48,117 nt of DNA from Sphingomonas asaccharolytica NBRC 15499. Its GTDB lineage: Bacteria; Pseudomonadota; Alphaproteobacteria; Sphingomonadales; Sphingomonadaceae. Positions within the stretch are counted from its first letter, which is position 1; the number at the start of each line of letters is the position of its first letter. The notes beneath the pieces are model-generated. The model was not told the origin of the DNA and ran no database searches. It saw nothing but the letters and a program-made list of their open reading frames with translations. The stretch covers positions 1 through 48,117 of the forward strand of contig NZ_BCYU01000033.1 in assembly GCF_001598355.1 (NCBI RefSeq). Direction: 5' to 3'. The position numbers and the translations under genes were made by a program. Shown here one piece after another: positions 17,776 to 26,097 of this stretch.

Positions 17776-18263
17776 TCCACCAACTCCCCAGCGCGGGCGC
17801 GCTCGATCGTGGCGATGTCGATCTTCTTCATCGTCATCATCGCGTCCATCACACGCTTGGCCGTGGCGCGGTCGGGATCGCTCATCCCCGCCATCAGCGC
17901 GCGCGGCGTGATCTGCCATGAGAAACCCCAGCGGTCCTTGCACCAGCCGCACGCGCTTTCCGCGCCGCCATTGCCGACGATCGCATTCCAGTAGCGGTCG
18001 GTTTCCTCCTGATCGTCGGTATAGACCTGGAAGCTGACCGCTTCGTTGGGCTTGAAATTGGGACCGCCGTTCAACCCCAGGAACGCCTGGCCAAGGACGG
18101 TGAATTCCACCGTCAGTTCGTCGCCGGCCTTGCCGCCGGGATAGTCGGCCGCCGCTTCATGCGGTGCACCGACATGGCTGTCGGGGAAGGTCGCCGCGTA
18201 GAATTCCGCCGCCTTGCGGGCTTCGCCGCGGTCGAACCACAAACAGATTGCCATCTTGCTCAT
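17772..18263 (-). CDS. VOC-family protein (PhnB-like)
   Basis: The 163-residue protein matches the PhnB-like branch of the glyoxalase/VOC superfamily: ICLWFDRGEARKAAEFYAATF, GLNGGPNFKPNEAVSFQVYT, then CGWCKDRWGFSWQITPRAL. These proteins may bind a metal and a small substrate; none is established here. An inner ATG three codons on (18254) is an alternative start. It overlaps both neighbours by 4 bases (ATGA), a sign of tight translational coupling. Confidence 0.87.
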   Translation of the reverse strand: MSKMAICLWFDRGEARKAAEFYAATFPDSHVGAPHEAAADYPGGKAGDELTVEFTVLGQAFLGLNGGPNFKPNEAVSFQVYTDDQEETDRYWNAIVGNGGAESACGWCKDRWGFSWQITPRALMAGMSDPDRATAKRVMDAMMTMKKIDIATIERARAGELVE

Positions 18264-19042
18264 TGCCGTTCTCCTGAAACAAAACCGACCGACGCACCTT
18301 GCGGGTCGACTGCGATGATGATGCGCTGGCCTCCGGGGACATCCATCGGCCCCATGATGACATTGCCACCGCCTGCCTTCACCTTGTCGACGGCAGCGTC
18401 GACATCGGGAATGGCGAAATAGAAGGTCCATTTGAGCGGTTGATCGGGGCTCGCGCGGTCCATCATCGCGCCCAGCCGGGAGTCGCCGCAATCGATGAAA
18501 GTGTAGTCGCCCATCTCGCCCATCGGCATCGCTTCGGTGGAAGTCCAGCCGAGCAGCGACGAGTAAAAGGGTAGTGCCGCCTTCTGATCGCTGGTGACGA
18601 GTTCGTTCCAGCTGCAACGACCGGGCAGGCTGGCCGAGAAGCTCGTGCTTTCCCGGTCACCCATCGAGGGGTCGGGCGCCATCAGGTAGAACGCGATGCC
18701 CTGCGGATCGGAAACCATCGCAATCCGCCCCACGCCGGGCAGATCGGTCGCCGGCATGTACGTCTGGCCGCCGGCCGCTTTGGTCTCAGCCACCTTGGCA
18801 TCGACGTCCTCGACGTGGAAATAGGCAAACCAGGCCGGGCCGCTCTGCATTTCGGCGGGCACGGTCATCAGCCCGCCGACGCCGACATCGCCATAATTGA
18901 AGATGTTGTAGGGTGTGCCGCCCGCAGGCGACGGAAAAGTGGTCGTCGTCCAGCCGACGATGTCGCCATAGAAGGTCTTGGCGGCGTCGACATCGGTGGT
19001 GATCAGTTCATACCAGATCGGCATTCCGGTTCGGGTAGCCAT
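18260..19042 (-). CDS. Two-domain VOC-family protein
   Basis: The 260-residue protein has two glyoxalase-like units (about 5-125 and 140-255). Each has a PIWYELITTDVDAAKTFY- or WNELVTSDQKAALPFY-type helix and a closing PQG strand (SDPQGIAFYLM and VDPQGASVGFV). A fused pair can make a complete metal site alone. AGGAGAGAG upstream fixes the ATG at 19042. The substrate is unknown, though a detoxifying or resistance role is typical of the superfamily. Confidence 0.88.
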   Translation of the reverse strand: MATRTGMPIWYELITTDVDAAKTFYGDIVGWTTTTFPSPAGGTPYNIFNYGDVGVGGLMTVPAEMQSGPAWFAYFHVEDVDAKVAETKAAGGQTYMPATDLPGVGRIAMVSDPQGIAFYLMAPDPSMGDRESTSFSASLPGRCSWNELVTSDQKAALPFYSSLLGWTSTEAMPMGEMGDYTFIDCGDSRLGAMMDRASPDQPLKWTFYFAIPDVDAAVDKVKAGGGNVIMGPMDVPGGQRIIIAVDPQGASVGFVSGERQ

Positions 19043-19065
19043 GATCTCTCTCCTGTTGATGATCG

Positions 19066-19782
19066 TTATTGGTGATCGGTGTCGAGGATCGGCACAAAGC
19101 CGCCGAAGATCGCGCGCTGCATGTCGAAAGCGGGCGGCGCGGCCTGGATGTCGGGGTCGTCCATCATCCCGGCGAAGGCGGCGTCGCGGGTCGATTTGTC
19201 GGGCCATTCGACCCAGCCGAAGATCACCGTCTCGCCATCCTCGGCCGCGACCGCGCGCTTGAAGTCGGTGACCTTGCCATCAGGCACGTCGACACCCCAG
19301 GCATCGACGATGCGCGTCGCGCCCTTCTTGAGGAAGTAGGCGGAGATCTTCCGTGCGTGCTCGACAAAGGCTGCCTTATCCGAAGAGGTCGGCGCGACGA
19401 TCCCGTCGACGAAGCCGAAACTGCCGCCATCGCCGCCTTCATAGGCCGGCTCATACCCGCCATAGATCATCCGTTGCGGGTTGAACGGCAACTCGCCATC
19501 CGGCTGCATGCGCTCGTCGGCCATCAGCTTTTCGGACGCCGCGTCACAGGTCGCCTTGTCCGGCCAGCGGACCCAGGAAAAGACGATCTTTTCGTCCGGT
19601 TCGGCCTGGACCGCGCGCTTCATGTCGGTGCGCTTGCCGTCTGGGATGTCGTCGCCCCAGCATTCGACTGTGGTGATCGCACCATATTCGGCGAAGACCG
19701 GCGCGGCCTTCTTCGCCATGTCGAGATAGGCCCGTTTGTGGTCCTGCTTCACCGGAATGATGAAGCCTTGCACATAGGTCAT
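19066..19782 (-). CDS. Tandem DUF1428 protein
   Basis: The 238-residue protein is two DUF1428 (YbaA-like) units in a row. Each is a ferredoxin-like fold ending in an R-MI/AI-F/YGG motif: QRMIYGGYEP (about 105) and QRAIFGGFVPI (about 225). Matching halves are ECWGDDIPDGKRTDMKRAVQ and DAWGVDVPDGKVTDFKRAVA. Single-domain members are about 120 residues, so this is a duplication and fusion. Function is unknown, though the fold is related to EthD-type proteins. Confidence 0.85.
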   Translation of the reverse strand: MTYVQGFIIPVKQDHKRAYLDMAKKAAPVFAEYGAITTVECWGDDIPDGKRTDMKRAVQAEPDEKIVFSWVRWPDKATCDAASEKLMADERMQPDGELPFNPQRMIYGGYEPAYEGGDGGSFGFVDGIVAPTSSDKAAFVEHARKISAYFLKKGATRIVDAWGVDVPDGKVTDFKRAVAAEDGETVIFGWVEWPDKSTRDAAFAGMMDDPDIQAAPPAFDMQRAIFGGFVPILDTDHQ

Positions 19783-19808
19783 GATGCCTCTCCTTTTTGT
19801 TGTTTTGG

Positions 19809-20234
19809 TCAACGATTCAGGGGCAGCAATGCGCGGATGCGGGAGTCGCGCAGCCACAATCCACCCCATAGCATGATCCCGACATACACGCCGAACAGCG
19901 TGTAGCCGAACAGCGGGCTTCCGACCCGCAAATGTGTCGCCACGGCGCCGCCCAAATAAGCGGTTAGCAGGATGGCGCCGAGCAATGCCGTGCGCTGCCA
20001 GGCGTAAAGCGCCGTCGCGAGGCCCAGGATTGCCCCCAGCAGTCGATAGAAGCCGGATGTGGCGGGAAGGCCAAGCGGCGGACTGTGTGCGATCATCGTC
20101 ATCGGGGCGATCAGCTTGCCCGCGGCATCGGCACCTAGGAAGAGGATGACCAGGGCAGTCAGGATGCGGCCGGTCCAGAGCTGGAGCGTGCGCGGGGTCG
20201 GTGCCGCCGAAGCGGCCCGATAGGTGGTAGCCAT
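19809..20234 (-). CDS. DoxX-family membrane protein
   Basis: The 141-residue inner-membrane protein has four predicted helices, with the DoxX-like WTGRILTALVILFLGADAAGKL, then GFYRLLGAILGLATALYAW and ILLTAYLGGAVATHLRVG. DoxX proteins are often linked to thiol or redox stress; the role here is unknown. The ATG at 20234 is fixed by GGGAGA. It lies between the GST-like and DUF1428 genes in the same run. Confidence 0.87.
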   Translation of the reverse strand: MATTYRAASAAPTPRTLQLWTGRILTALVILFLGADAAGKLIAPMTMIAHSPPLGLPATSGFYRLLGAILGLATALYAWQRTALLGAILLTAYLGGAVATHLRVGSPLFGYTLFGVYVGIMLWGGLWLRDSRIRALLPLNR

Positions 20235-20259
20235 AAGATGTCTCCCAATAACGTGCGGC

Positions 20260-20910
20260 TCAGGCCGCGTTGGCGAACACCGCCATGTGATCGGCAAGCG
20301 CCCGGTTGAAGGCGGGTCGCGCTTCGCCGCGGGCGACATAGGCGGCAAGCGCGGGCAATTCGTCGAGGATGCCGGTACCGCGCAGGGCGCGGAGCACGGA
20401 CACCATCATCAGGTCTCCGGCCGTAAAGCCGACACCGTCGAGCCACTCCTTCCTATCCAGCGCGGCTTCGAGGTCGCCCAAGCGTGCCTTGAGATCGTCG
20501 ATCACCTTGGGTCGCCGAGCCTTGGACCAGTCGCGATCCGCTTCGAACACGTCGACCACAGCGAGCTGCTGGACGAACGGCTCGATCGAGTTGAGCGCGG
20601 CGATCGCCCACTGCACTGCGGCGGCGCTTCGGGCGGCATCGTCGGGCAGAAGCCCGGGTGCCAGGCTTGCGATATGGAGCACGATCGCGCCCGATTCGAA
20701 GATCTCGACCTTGCCGTCCGAATAGGTCGGGATCTGACCGAACGGCTGAAAACGGCGATGCGCTTCCGACTTGGCATAGGGCAGGTCGATGACGTCGACG
20801 TCATAATCGATCCCGACCTCCTCGAACGCCCAGCGTGCGCGAGTATCCCGAACCAGGCCCTGCGCGAACGGCGGGACCCATTTATAGGCAGTGATGACGG
20901 GCTTGGTCAT
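20260..20910 (-). CDS. Glutathione S-transferase family protein
   Basis: The 216-residue protein has an N-terminal thioredoxin-like domain (ARWAFEEVGIDYDVDVIDL, then PFGQIPTYSDGKVEIFESGAI, the glutathione-binding cis-Pro and Glu-Ser motif at about 57-77) and a helical C-terminal domain with FTAGDLMMVSVLR, the GST N-capping box. It probably binds or conjugates glutathione in the cytosol. AAGGAGG upstream of the ATG overlaps the end of the small membrane-peptide gene before it. Confidence 0.88.
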   Translation of the reverse strand: MTKPVITAYKWVPPFAQGLVRDTRARWAFEEVGIDYDVDVIDLPYAKSEAHRRFQPFGQIPTYSDGKVEIFESGAIVLHIASLAPGLLPDDAARSAAAVQWAIAALNSIEPFVQQLAVVDVFEADRDWSKARRPKVIDDLKARLGDLEAALDRKEWLDGVGFTAGDLMMVSVLRALRGTGILDELPALAAYVARGEARPAFNRALADHMAVFANAA

Positions 20911-20921
20911 GTGATCCTCCT

Positions 20922-21029
20922 TCACGCGACGATCGGCATGCCGGCGAGCGCCGGGTAGTCGAGGATGACGATGCCGGTCACGGCGAACCAGAAAAGGCCG
21001 GCAATCCAGGGGCGGAAACGTTCGGGCAT
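20922..21029 (-). CDS. 35-residue membrane peptide
   Basis: This short gene encodes MPERFRPWIAGLFWFAVTGI followed by VILDYPALAGMPIVA and a TGA stop. It has one hydrophobic helix (about residues 8-24) with a basic N-terminus, so the peptide is likely a single-pass inner-membrane protein. A strong AAAGGAG lies 7 bases before the ATG, and the stop is 11 bases before the GST start, fitting the spacing of this run of genes. No named family is recognised. It is easily missed because of its length. Confidence 0.65.
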   Translation of the reverse strand: MPERFRPWIAGLFWFAVTGIVILDYPALAGMPIVA

Positions 21030-21061
21030 CGTAAATCTCCTTTGGGGGAGGGGTGCGGCGC

Positions 21062-21499
21062 TCAGGCCGCGACGCCCTCATGCTGATCGTTCATCGCGGC
21101 GGGGAACGCTGCCATGTCCATGTAAATCGGCTCGAAAATATGGCCGTCGAGATCCTCGAACGGGCGAGCGTACATGAAGCCGCCGTCCTCGGTGGCGCGC
21201 GTCTGGCGTCCGCCGGCGGCGATAGCGGCGTCGGTGATCGCATCGACTTCGGCGCGGCTGTCGCGCGACACGGCGATCAGCGCGGCGCTGGTCTTGTGCG
21301 TGTCGGCGATCTCTTTGGTCGTGAAGGTCCGGTAGAAACCATGGTCGAGCAGCATCACGTGGATCGCGTCCGACCAAACCATGCACGATGCCTGCTCGTT
21401 GCTGAACTGCGGATTCTTCTCGAACCCGATCGCTTCGTAAAAGGCAGTTGCCTTGGCGACATCGGCGACGGGCAGGTTCATGAAAATCATCTTGGCCAT
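21062..21499 (-). CDS. VOC-family protein, first gene of the HxlR-linked run
   Basis: The 145-residue glyoxalase/VOC protein has FMNLPVADVAKATAFYEAIG at the N-terminus and the C-terminal metal-site strand DLDGHIFEPIYMD. The central SNEQASCMVWSDAIHVMLL matches the group often encoded next to DoxX and SRPBCC genes. It is the first gene of a ten-gene minus-strand run down to 16369. The divergent HxlR gene lies about 120 bases away across a pair of direct repeats, so HxlR probably controls it. Its substrate is unknown. Confidence 0.87.
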   Translation of the reverse strand: MAKMIFMNLPVADVAKATAFYEAIGFEKNPQFSNEQASCMVWSDAIHVMLLDHGFYRTFTTKEIADTHKTSAALIAVSRDSRAEVDAITDAAIAAGGRQTRATEDGGFMYARPFEDLDGHIFEPIYMDMAAFPAAMNDQHEGVAA

Positions 21500-21570
21500 C
21501 TCTTCTCTCCCTAAAGCCGGGACCGCCAAGGGGTTGGCGAATCGGCTGACTTGACTTTTATGCCGACTCC

Positions 21571-21607
21571 AGTTACAAAAAGCAACCATGAAGTTATAAA
21601 AAGTGAC
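21571..21607. promoter_or_regulatory. Direct-repeat operator, probably for HxlR
   Basis: AGTTACAAAAAGCAAC (21571-21586) and AGTTATAAAAAGTGAC (21592-21607) are 13/16 identical and start 21 bases apart, two helical turns. They lie in an AT-rich gap between the divergent HxlR and VOC genes. The spacing suits two dimers on one DNA face. The position suits control of both genes. It also covers a possible GTG start at 21603. Confidence 0.6.
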
Positions 21608-21620
21608 TAAACTGGAAAAT

Positions 21621-22286
21621 ATGGTGGAAAAACGGTGGTATGACGATGCCTGCGGTACCGCGATGGCGCTCGAATTGGTGGGCGAACGCTGGTCTCTGTT
21701 GATCGTTCGCGAGCTGATGTTCGGCGGCCGGCGCTTCGGTGAGCTCAAAGGCGCGCTCAACGGCATCAGCGCCAATGTGCTGACCCAGCGGCTCGAAGGC
21801 ATGGAAGCCGCCGGCATCCTCCAGAAGCGCAAGCTGCCGCCGCCCGCCTCGGTCCAGATCTACGAGCTGACTCGCTGGGGCTATGAAAGCGAGACGGCGA
21901 TCCAGGAGCTCGGCCGCTGGGCGACGCGATCGCCCGCGCACGATCCGTCGCTGCCTTTGTCGGCGGCGTCGTTGATGCTGTCGTTCCGCACCATGTTGTC
22001 GGCGGAACGCTCGGCGGGGATGGTCGCCAGGATCGGGTTCCGGCTGGGCGATGAGGTGTTCACCACCGAACTCGCCAATAGCAGCTTTCAGGTGACGCGT
22101 ACCGAGCCGGTGGAGGCGGATATCGTCTTCACCTCGACCCCGCGCGGATTTGCTGCGCTGACCTATGGTGGTGTGCCGATTGCGGAAGGCGAGAAATTGG
22201 GCCTGGTCACGGTCGAAGGAGACCGTTCGCTCGCCGAGCGGTTCGTGACCCTATTCCCCTTGCCGCCCAAATGGACCGAGGATTGA
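21621..22286 (+). CDS. HxlR-family regulator with SCP2-like C-terminal domain
   Basis: The 221-residue protein has the HxlR winged helix (residues 1-95: CGTAMALELVGERWSLLIVR, ELMFGGRRFGELKGAL, ISANVLTQRLEGMEAAGIL). A C-terminal part (about 110-215) resembles an SCP2-type lipid-binding domain with GFAALTYGGVPIAEGEKLG. This two-part layout is known in HxlR proteins and suggests sensing of a hydrophobic ligand. The ATG at 21621 is preferred; a GTG at 21603 lies inside the operator repeats. It probably controls the divergent ten-gene run and the SRPBCC gene behind it. Confidence 0.88.
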   Translation: MVEKRWYDDACGTAMALELVGERWSLLIVRELMFGGRRFGELKGALNGISANVLTQRLEGMEAAGILQKRKLPPPASVQIYELTRWGYESETAIQELGRWATRSPAHDPSLPLSAASLMLSFRTMLSAERSAGMVARIGFRLGDEVFTTELANSSFQVTRTEPVEADIVFTSTPRGFAALTYGGVPIAEGEKLGLVTVEGDRSLAERFVTLFPLPPKWTED

Positions 22287-22288
22287 TC

Positions 22289-22750
22289 GTGCCGGGACGG
22301 ATCGATAGCGCCAGCCGGATCATCCACGCCACGCCCGAGGCGATCTATGATGCGTTCATCGATCCCGACGCCCAGGCGCGGTGGTTGCCACCCACCGGGA
22401 TGACCGGAAAATTCGATCGCTTCGAGCCATGGCCCGGTGGGCGCTATCGCTTGACCCTGACCTTTACCGGCGAGCACGTGACCGCGGGCAAGAGTTCGGC
22501 TGATGCCGATACGGTGGAGGGGCAGTTGGTCGAATTGATCCCCGGCGAACGCATCGTCCAGACCGCCGACTTCGAGTCGGACGATCCGGCCTTTGCCGGC
22601 ACGATGACGATGACCTGGTCGCTCCGTCCGGTCCCGGGCGGAACGGAGGTGACGATCGAGGCGTTCGATGTGCCGCCCGGAATCTCGGCCGAGGATCATG
22701 CGCAAGGGATGGCTTCAACCCTGGCGAACCTGGCGGCTTTCCTGGAATAG
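22289..22750 (+). CDS. SRPBCC-family protein behind HxlR
   Basis: The 153-residue START-like protein has DSASRIIHATPEAIYDAFIDP, ARWLPPTGMTGKFDRFEPWPGG and a C-terminal helix with EDHAQGMASTLANLAAFLE. It is the AHSA1-like type and is expected to bind a hydrophobic small molecule. GAGGA lies 6 bases before the GTG at 22289; an ATG at 22271 inside hxlR is possible. It forms a pair with hxlR and adds a second SRPBCC member to this locus. Confidence 0.87.
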   Translation: MPGRIDSASRIIHATPEAIYDAFIDPDAQARWLPPTGMTGKFDRFEPWPGGRYRLTLTFTGEHVTAGKSSADADTVEGQLVELIPGERIVQTADFESDDPAFAGTMTMTWSLRPVPGGTEVTIEAFDVPPGISAEDHAQGMASTLANLAAFLE

Positions 22751-22861
22751 CAGAACGGGGATGCGTCCTGCGCGGCAGATTTTCGAATATCGGGTCGGCA
22801 AATCGCGTCTCGACTTGGCGCCCTAGGCACGTCTAGGGAGGGCGCCGCGAAGGATTAGCCG

Positions 22862-23866
22862 ATGACCGATATCCCCAACATCCAGCCCGACAGCCGCCAG
22901 ACGACATTGCTCGACGCGCCCGACCAGATGAAGAAGGTGCGCGACCTGTTCGGCATCGACAGCGACATGGAAGTGCCCGCGTTCAGCGAGGCCGACGAGC
23001 GCGTGCCGGATCTCGACCCCGCATATGTCTTCGATCCCGACACCACGCTGGCGATCCTGGCGGGCTTCGCGCACAATCGCCGCGTAATGGTCCAGGGCTA
23101 TCACGGCACTGGCAAGTCGACGCATATCGAACAGGTCGCGGCACGCCTCAACTGGCCGTGCATCCGCATCAACCTCGACGCGCACATCAGCCGTATCGAC
23201 CTGATCGGCCGCGACGCGATCGTGCTCAAGGACGGTCAGCAGGTCACCGAATTCCGCGAGGGGCTGCTGCCCTGGGCGCTGCAGACGCCGACGGCTCTGG
23301 TGTTCGACGAATATGATGCCGGCCGGCCGGACGTGATGTTCGTGATCCAGCGCGTGCTCGAGACCGAGGGCAAGCTGACTCTGCTCGACCAGAACCGCGT
23401 GATCCGCCCGAACCCCTATTTCCGCCTGTTCGCGACCGCCAACACGGTCGGCCTGGGCGACACCAGCGGCCTCTATCATGGCACACAGCAGATCAACCAG
23501 GGCCAGATGGACCGCTGGAACATCGTCGTCACGCTCAACTATCTGCCTGCCGCGGTCGAGGCGCAGATCGTGCTCGCCAAGTCCGGCGAGTATGACAAGC
23601 CCGACGGCAAGCAGGTCGTCGACAACATGGTCCGCGTCGCCGATCTGACTCGCAAGGGTTTCATCAACGGCGACATCTCGACCGTGATGAGCCCGCGTAC
23701 CGTCATCACCTGGGCGCAGAACGCGCTGATCTTCGGCGATGTCGGCTTCGCTTTCCGCCTGTCGTTCCTCAACAAGTGCGACGAAGCGGAACGCGCCTTG
23801 GTGGCGGAATATTACCAGCGCGTGTTCGGGAAAGATTTGCCCGAGAGCGTAGTGGCGAAGGCGTAA
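22862..23866 (+). CDS. cobS: Cobaltochelatase subunit CobS
   Basis: CobS is the AAA+ ATPase that with CobT powers cobalt insertion by CobN in aerobic B12 synthesis. The 334-residue protein has Walker A GYHGTGKS (79-86), Walker B LVFDEYD (146-152) and the sensor region [18 protein letters not shown] precedes the ATG. The leader has a CCCTAG/CTAGGG hairpin (22821-22838). No B12 riboswitch is apparent. cobT follows in 10 bases. No cobN is in the window. Confidence 0.93.
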   Translation: MTDIPNIQPDSRQTTLLDAPDQMKKVRDLFGIDSDMEVPAFSEADERVPDLDPAYVFDPDTTLAILAGFAHNRRVMVQGYHGTGKSTHIEQVAARLNWPCIRINLDAHISRIDLIGRDAIVLKDGQQVTEFREGLLPWALQTPTALVFDEYDAGRPDVMFVIQRVLETEGKLTLLDQNRVIRPNPYFRLFATANTVGLGDTSGLYHGTQQINQGQMDRWNIVVTLNYLPAAVEAQIVLAKSGEYDKPDGKQVVDNMVRVADLTRKGFINGDISTVMSPRTVITWAQNALIFGDVGFAFRLSFLNKCDEAERALVAEYYQRVFGKDLPESVVAKA

Positions 23867-23876
23867 CAGCGAGCGC

Positions 23877-25703
23877 GTGGCGCAGGATACTCCCCTCGAT
23901 CGCTTCAAGGCCGTGCTCGGCGGCGCGTCGCGCGCGCTTGCCGACGAGGCCGAGGTCGAGCTTGCGTTCACTGCCGACGCGCCGGCGCAGTCGGGCAAGC
24001 ATATCAAGGTGCCGATGCCGGCGCGGACCTTGCCGGCCGACCAAGTCGCCGAGGCGCGCGGGTTCGCCGATTCGTTCGCGTTGCGGCTGAAGCTTCACAA
24101 CCCGTCGCTCCACCTCAAGAATGCGCCGCACGATGCGGTGGCACGCGCGGTGTTCGATGCGGCGGAGACGGCGCGGGTCGAGGCGCTGGGATCGCGCGGC
24201 TATGCCGGCATCTCGGCCAATCTCAACCATGCGCTCGATATGCGGTTGCGCTCGGATCCGATCACGCGGGCGCGCAGTCGCGACGAAGTCCCGTTGTCGA
24301 CCGCGATCCAATTGCTGGTGCGCGAGCGGCTGACCGGCCAGGCGGTGCCCGACGTCGCGCAGCCAGGGCTCGATCTGGTCCGCGACTGGATCGAGGAGAA
24401 AGCCGGCGGCGATCTCGACGCGCTGCGGCTTGCGCTCGACGACCAGCGCGCCTTTGCCAGCCTGGCGACCAAATTGCTCGAGGATCTCGAACTGGTCGAG
24501 GGCGATCAGATCCCCGAGGACAGCGACGACGGCGGCTCGGACGACGAAGGGACCGACGAGCAACAGGACCAGGGCGAGGAAGGCGACGACCAGGGCGAGC
24601 AGGGCCAAGGCGAAGTCGAAGCGCGCGGCGAACAGTCCGAGGCCGAGAGCGACGACGGCGAGGGCTCGGAGGCCGGCGACGAATCGTTCGAGGATGCCGA
24701 GGGCGAGGCAGGCGACGAGGGCGAGGAGGGGATGCTCCCCGTCCGTCCCAATCGCCCATTCGCCGATCCCTCGTCGCAATTCGATTACAAAGCGTGGACC
24801 ACGCAATATGATGAGGTGATCGCTGCGACCGAGCTGTGCGACGCCGAGGAATTGACGCGGCTGCGCTCGTATCTCGACCAGCAATTGGTCCATCTGCAGG
24901 GTGCGGTGACCAAGCTCGCCAACCGGCTGCAGCGCCGGCTGATGGCGCAGCAGAACCGGTCGTGGGATTTCGACCAGGAAGAAGGGTTGCTCGACGCCGC
25001 GCGGCTGGCGCGGGTGGTGATCAACCCGATGCAGTCGCTGAGTTACAAGATCGAGCGCGACACCGAGTTCAAGGACACCGTCGTCACCTTGCTGATCGAC
25101 AATTCGGGCTCGATGCGCGGGCGGCCGATCTCGATCGCCGCGATCAGTGCTGATATCCTGGCGCGCACGCTCGAACGCTGCGGAGTGAAGACCGAGATTC
25201 TCGGCTTCACCACGCGCGCGTGGAAAGGCGGACAGGCGCGTGAAAGCTGGCTCGCTGCGGGGCGTCCACCGCAGCCGGGGCGCCTCAACGACATCCGCCA
25301 CATCGTCTACAAGCAGGCCGACGAACCCTGGCGCCGCGCCAAGCCCAGCCTGGGGCTGATGATGCGTGAAGGCCTGCTCAAGGAGAATATCGATGGCGAG
25401 GCTTTGCTCTGGGCGCACGCGCGGCTGATCGGCCGGTCGGAAGAGCGCAAGATCATGATGGTGATCTCCGACGGCGCGCCGGTCGACGATTCGACCTTGT
25501 CAGTGAACAGCGGTTCGTATCTCGAGCGCCATCTGCGTCAGGTGATTCACTGGATCGAGAACCGCTCGCCGGTCGAACTGGTCGCGATCGGTATCGGTCA
25601 TGATGTGACACGCTATTACGAGCGCGCGGTGACGATCATGGATGCCGAGCAATTGGGCGGCGCGATCATCGAGCAGCTCGCGGCTTTGTTCGACAAGCCT
25701 TGA
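23877..25703 (+). CDS. cobT: Cobaltochelatase subunit CobT
   Basis: CobT is the second AAA-side subunit of aerobic cobaltochelatase. The 608-residue protein has an N-terminal helical part, a very acidic low-complexity linker (about 205-285, rich in Glu, Asp, Gln and Gly), then a von Willebrand A domain with the metal-binding site LLIDNSGSM (about 405-413) and [10 protein letters not shown]. The start is GTG at 23877, 10 bases after the cobS stop. The acidic linker is a family feature and lines up with a GC-rich, repetitive tract. Confidence 0.93.
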   Translation: MAQDTPLDRFKAVLGGASRALADEAEVELAFTADAPAQSGKHIKVPMPARTLPADQVAEARGFADSFALRLKLHNPSLHLKNAPHDAVARAVFDAAETARVEALGSRGYAGISANLNHALDMRLRSDPITRARSRDEVPLSTAIQLLVRERLTGQAVPDVAQPGLDLVRDWIEEKAGGDLDALRLALDDQRAFASLATKLLEDLELVEGDQIPEDSDDGGSDDEGTDEQQDQGEEGDDQGEQGQGEVEARGEQSEAESDDGEGSEAGDESFEDAEGEAGDEGEEGMLPVRPNRPFADPSSQFDYKAWTTQYDEVIAATELCDAEELTRLRSYLDQQLVHLQGAVTKLANRLQRRLMAQQNRSWDFDQEEGLLDAARLARVVINPMQSLSYKIERDTEFKDTVVTLLIDNSGSMRGRPISIAAISADILARTLERCGVKTEILGFTTRAWKGGQARESWLAAGRPPQPGRLNDIRHIVYKQADEPWRRAKPSLGLMMREGLLKENIDGEALLWAHARLIGRSEERKIMMVISDGAPVDDSTLSVNSGSYLERHLRQVIHWIENRSPVELVAIGIGHDVTRYYERAVTIMDAEQLGGAIIEQLAALFDKP

Positions 25704-25727
25704 GCGCGGGGCTTAAGCTCCAACGAT

Positions 25728-25818
25728 CGTCACCCCAGCCTTGTGCCGGGGTCCACTGCTCCACAACCGAACTGAGGTGTGAGTGCACGGTGGATGCCGG
25801 GACAAGCCCGGCATGACG
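25728..25818. repeat. Imperfect inverted repeat of the GTCATCCCGGC family
   Basis: A 29-base arm at 25728-25756 pairs with 25790-25818 at 22 of 29 positions. The right arm also folds by itself (TGCCGGG-ACAAG-CCCGGCA). The right end, GGATGCCGGGACAAGC, is the same family as the element at 36349-36368 (GGATCCCGGCACAAGGC). It lies between cobT and the ribbon-helix-helix gene and contains a possible ATG start of the latter. Confidence 0.7.
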
Positions 25819-25830
25819 AGTGGGAGCATA

Positions 25831-26079
25831 TTGCCGCCACCCGATGGTTTTCGTGGTCCCGTCAAACGCTCGATCACCATCGCCGGGCACGAAACCTCGA
25901 TCACGCTCGAACCCATATTCTGGCGAGCACTCGAAGACGCGGCGAGAGTCCGTGCTTTGCCGCTCTCCGCACTAGTCGCCGAAATCGACGCATTACGGAT
26001 CCTCGCCAACGATCCGCCCAACCTCGCCAGCGCGTTGCGGACATGGGCGTTGGGCGAGGCGCAAGCCATGGGTAGTTGA
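25831..26079 (+). CDS. Ribbon-helix-helix domain protein
   Basis: The protein of about 82 residues matches the single ribbon-helix-helix DNA-binding family: KRSITIAGHETSITLEPIFW (beta strand and first helix), then ALPLSALVAEIDALR and PPNLASALRTWALGE. It probably acts as a small DNA-binding protein. The start is uncertain. A TTG at 25831 has GGGAG five bases upstream and gives a family-like N-terminus; an ATG at 25813 lies inside the repeat. The stop codon overlaps the first base pairs of the Fur-type palindrome that precedes the TonB receptor. Confidence 0.7.
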   Translation: MPPPDGFRGPVKRSITIAGHETSITLEPIFWRALEDAARVRALPLSALVAEIDALRILANDPPNLASALRTWALGEAQAMGS

Positions 26080-26092
26080 GAATATTTCTCAA
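26076..26092. promoter_or_regulatory. Fur-type box (iron operator) upstream of the TonB receptor
   Basis: TTGAGAATATTTCTCAA is a perfect 7-base inverted repeat around TAT. It fits the Fur 7-1-7 pattern TGAGAAT-N-ATTCTCA with one mismatch and also resembles the Irr ICE box TTTAGAANNNTTCTAAA. It lies about 70 bases before the receptor start. Repression by iron is expected from the family. Which regulator binds is not decided by sequence. Confidence 0.75.
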
Positions 26093-26097
26093 TAGCG

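Noticed and set aside
21603..21620. GTG start for HxlR
   Set aside because: It lies within the second operator repeat and has no Shine-Dalgarno sequence; the ATG at 21621 matches the family start.
22751..22861. Cobalamin riboswitch before cobS
   Set aside because: The leader is only about 110 bases and shows no B12-box; there is only a short CCCTAG/CTAGGG hairpin.
24480..24740. Repetitive tract in cobT as a tandem repeat or CRISPR-like array
   Set aside because: It encodes the acidic linker typical of CobT; there are no regular repeats and spacers.
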